Of a stretch of 22,343 bases of DNA, positions 20,840-22,343 are shown piece by piece. Every line of letters starts with the position of its first letter. Within the stretch, counting starts at the first letter, position 1. The notes beneath the pieces are model-generated. The model saw only the letters and a list, made by a program, of their open reading frames with translations, made no database searches and was not told the origin of the DNA. The stretch covers positions 1 through 22,343 of the forward strand of contig QANT01005259.1 in NCBI GenBank assembly GCA_003254885.1, written 5' to 3'. The position numbers and the translations under genes are program-made. Source of the stretch: Purshia tridentata (lineage: Eukaryota > Streptophyta > Magnoliopsida > Rosales > Rosaceae).

Positions 20840-22343
20840 TGAAGATAATGAAGCAGAGGAAGAGGAAGATACAGATTTTGTTGGTAGTGTTGATGATAAA
20901 TTCTAGCTGCAGAGAAGGTATAAATGAAGGGTGCAGTGTAACTAATGAGCATCTGCATGGCGATAGCGAGTGCAGTTGGCAGGTGAGATTCACTGTGTGG
21001 TATTAAAACCCAGAAAAAAGTTCAATAGACCTTACTTTATGGTGCCAAAGTCGAAGTCCTCTTACACCATGTGTCAGAAAGATGCAACATCACAAGATTT
21101 TGTGATAGAGAGAGTGGCTATTAATAAGTTGATTGGTTTAGACTTTTGAGATTATAAATAAAACTAAATCCCATACACACGATTTAGCTAGCTAGAGATG
21201 ATGGGCTGTTAGATGGTCCGATGGTGTGGATTGTGTGGAGCTTTCATAGTTGCAGGTTAGCTGCTTCTTTGACATGTATTGTTCAGGTTCTGCTGAGAAT
21301 AGACCCTACAAGAGAAATGCTATCAATTAAGCTCATGCACGTTTATCATGATGTTTAAACTATAATTATTCAACGGTCAGCGGTCAACGGGACTGGAATT
21401 GAGGGATTGACTTCTTGAGGCAGCAAAATCCAGGTTCATTATGGATGAATTTATGATACATGATAAGGTGGGGTCTATAGTAATAACATTGCCCCATATG
21501 AGTTATGGCTTCTCATATAAAAAACATTGCCACACTTATGGTACATCACTTTTATGGATTTATGTCTCTTCACAAATTAAAAAAAAAAGGATTTATGTCG
21601 GGTATCAATGATGTTTATAATTTGGGTTTTTTTTTTTTTGGGAAAGTTTAAAACAAAAAAGCCTAAGATTTAGCTAATCCACTAAAGGCAATTAGCCCAC
21701 GCCTCCTGGGCAGGACTACTACAGGCCCATTCCATAGGGTCGGATCCTGACAGGACCTGTTTATAACTCTCAAAGAAGGCCTATTCTTAAACACAACTGA
21801 GCCCAATATATTTTCCTTATTAAATTCAAGATTTTTTTTCTCACAAATTGTGTCATTTCAAATTTTCTAGGTTTCAATTCTATTCAGGCTTGAAAGGCGT
21901 GCAACTGTGCCACCGAAACCTTGGATAATAAGAGAGACTGTGTATCACAATCCAAGGTATTGTACATTTTTTTTATTTTATAAAATTAATTTCATTGGTC
22001 AAACTACCTTTGTTTTTTAAAGAAAAAACCTTGGGTAATGAAAATCTTCGGAAAATAAAGAAATAGTTAATATATTCAAAATAATTACGTATTTACAAAA
22101 TACTATCTTAGTTTCTCTAAATTTAATCACGGAGTTATTTTTTCCTTTTTTAACTATTGAGAGAAATATCTTATATTGAAAATGTGAAATTTAATAAAAA
22201 CTTACAAATGATTGAGCTATTCCTTCTATTAATAATTAGTTTTTACATGAATATTTAGATTTCACTTAAACATAATATTTACCATTTACCACTTAGCACT
22301 TCATCATACCTAACCTCATCTGAGGTACTACTCATCAACAGTA
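20840..22343. other. Upstream region of the KCS and AT-rich intergenic DNA
   Basis: The KCS promoter and leader should lie within the first several hundred bases. No further gene is seen. A less AT-rich island at 21650-21780 ends, on the minus strand, in an A-rich tract (21646-21628). That would fit the 3' end of a non-LTR element or SINE, but neither boundaries nor internal promoter boxes could be identified. Confidence 0.4.

Noticed and set aside
21650..21780. Possible LINE or SINE 3' end with an A-rich tail
   Set aside because: No coding motif, A/B boxes or target-site duplication could be found.

Overview
This is a nuclear segment of a flowering plant. It has AT-rich intergenic DNA, genes split by GT-AG introns, plant-specific families (clade A PP2C, SBT1 subtilase, CYP704 P450, 3-ketoacyl-CoA synthase) and decayed plant transposons. 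The neighbouring SBT1.3-like and AHG1-like genes recall Arabidopsis At5g51750/At5g51760. A woody rosid, perhaps Rosaceae, is my guess; the species cannot be fixed from the sequence. All four recognisable host genes lie on the minus strand.

Layout. Bases 1-2330 are AT-rich intergenic DNA with a four-tract G-quadruplex motif near 1223. Bases 2330-4379 hold the 3' half of a decayed Ty1/copia element (reverse transcriptase, RNase H, 3' LTR) on the minus strand. It abuts a 341-bp LTR miniature (TRIM-like) with an initiator-Met tRNA primer site at 4380-4720. Bases 4868-5216 are a tandem duplication containing the only N of the window. Bases 5217-8171 show no gene. A four-exon divergent clade A PP2C (AHG1-like, 451 aa) lies at 8172-9970, with a GA microsatellite in its leader and ABRE and RY motifs upstream. 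An F-box-associated-domain relic (10490-10789, plus strand) and a 323-bp hAT-type MITE (11032-11354) separate it from an SBT1.3-like subtilase (11776-14189), whose propeptide is broken by a 71-bp insertion/duplication. After an empty stretch comes a frameshifted 3' scrap of a KCS gene (16072-16199), an intact six-exon CYP704-like P450 (16429-18796, 501 aa), a 37-bp scrap of a P450 last exon (19050-19086), and an intact single-exon KCS (19343-20839, 498 aa) with Pro at the catalytic His position. The remainder is intergenic.

The genes do not form a pathway as a whole. The P450 (CYP704 members are typically fatty-acid hydroxylases) and the KCS (very-long-chain fatty-acid elongation) could both touch cuticle or wax lipids. 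Reciprocal scraps of each beside the other suggest the P450-KCS pair was once tandemly repeated. The PP2C belongs to the family of ABA co-receptor phosphatases, and both it and the KCS have lost residues normally needed for catalysis, so they may be regulatory pseudoenzymes. I see no operon-like or wholly new system; the most notable points are these two degenerate enzymes, the broken subtilase and the shuffled P450/KCS tandem.
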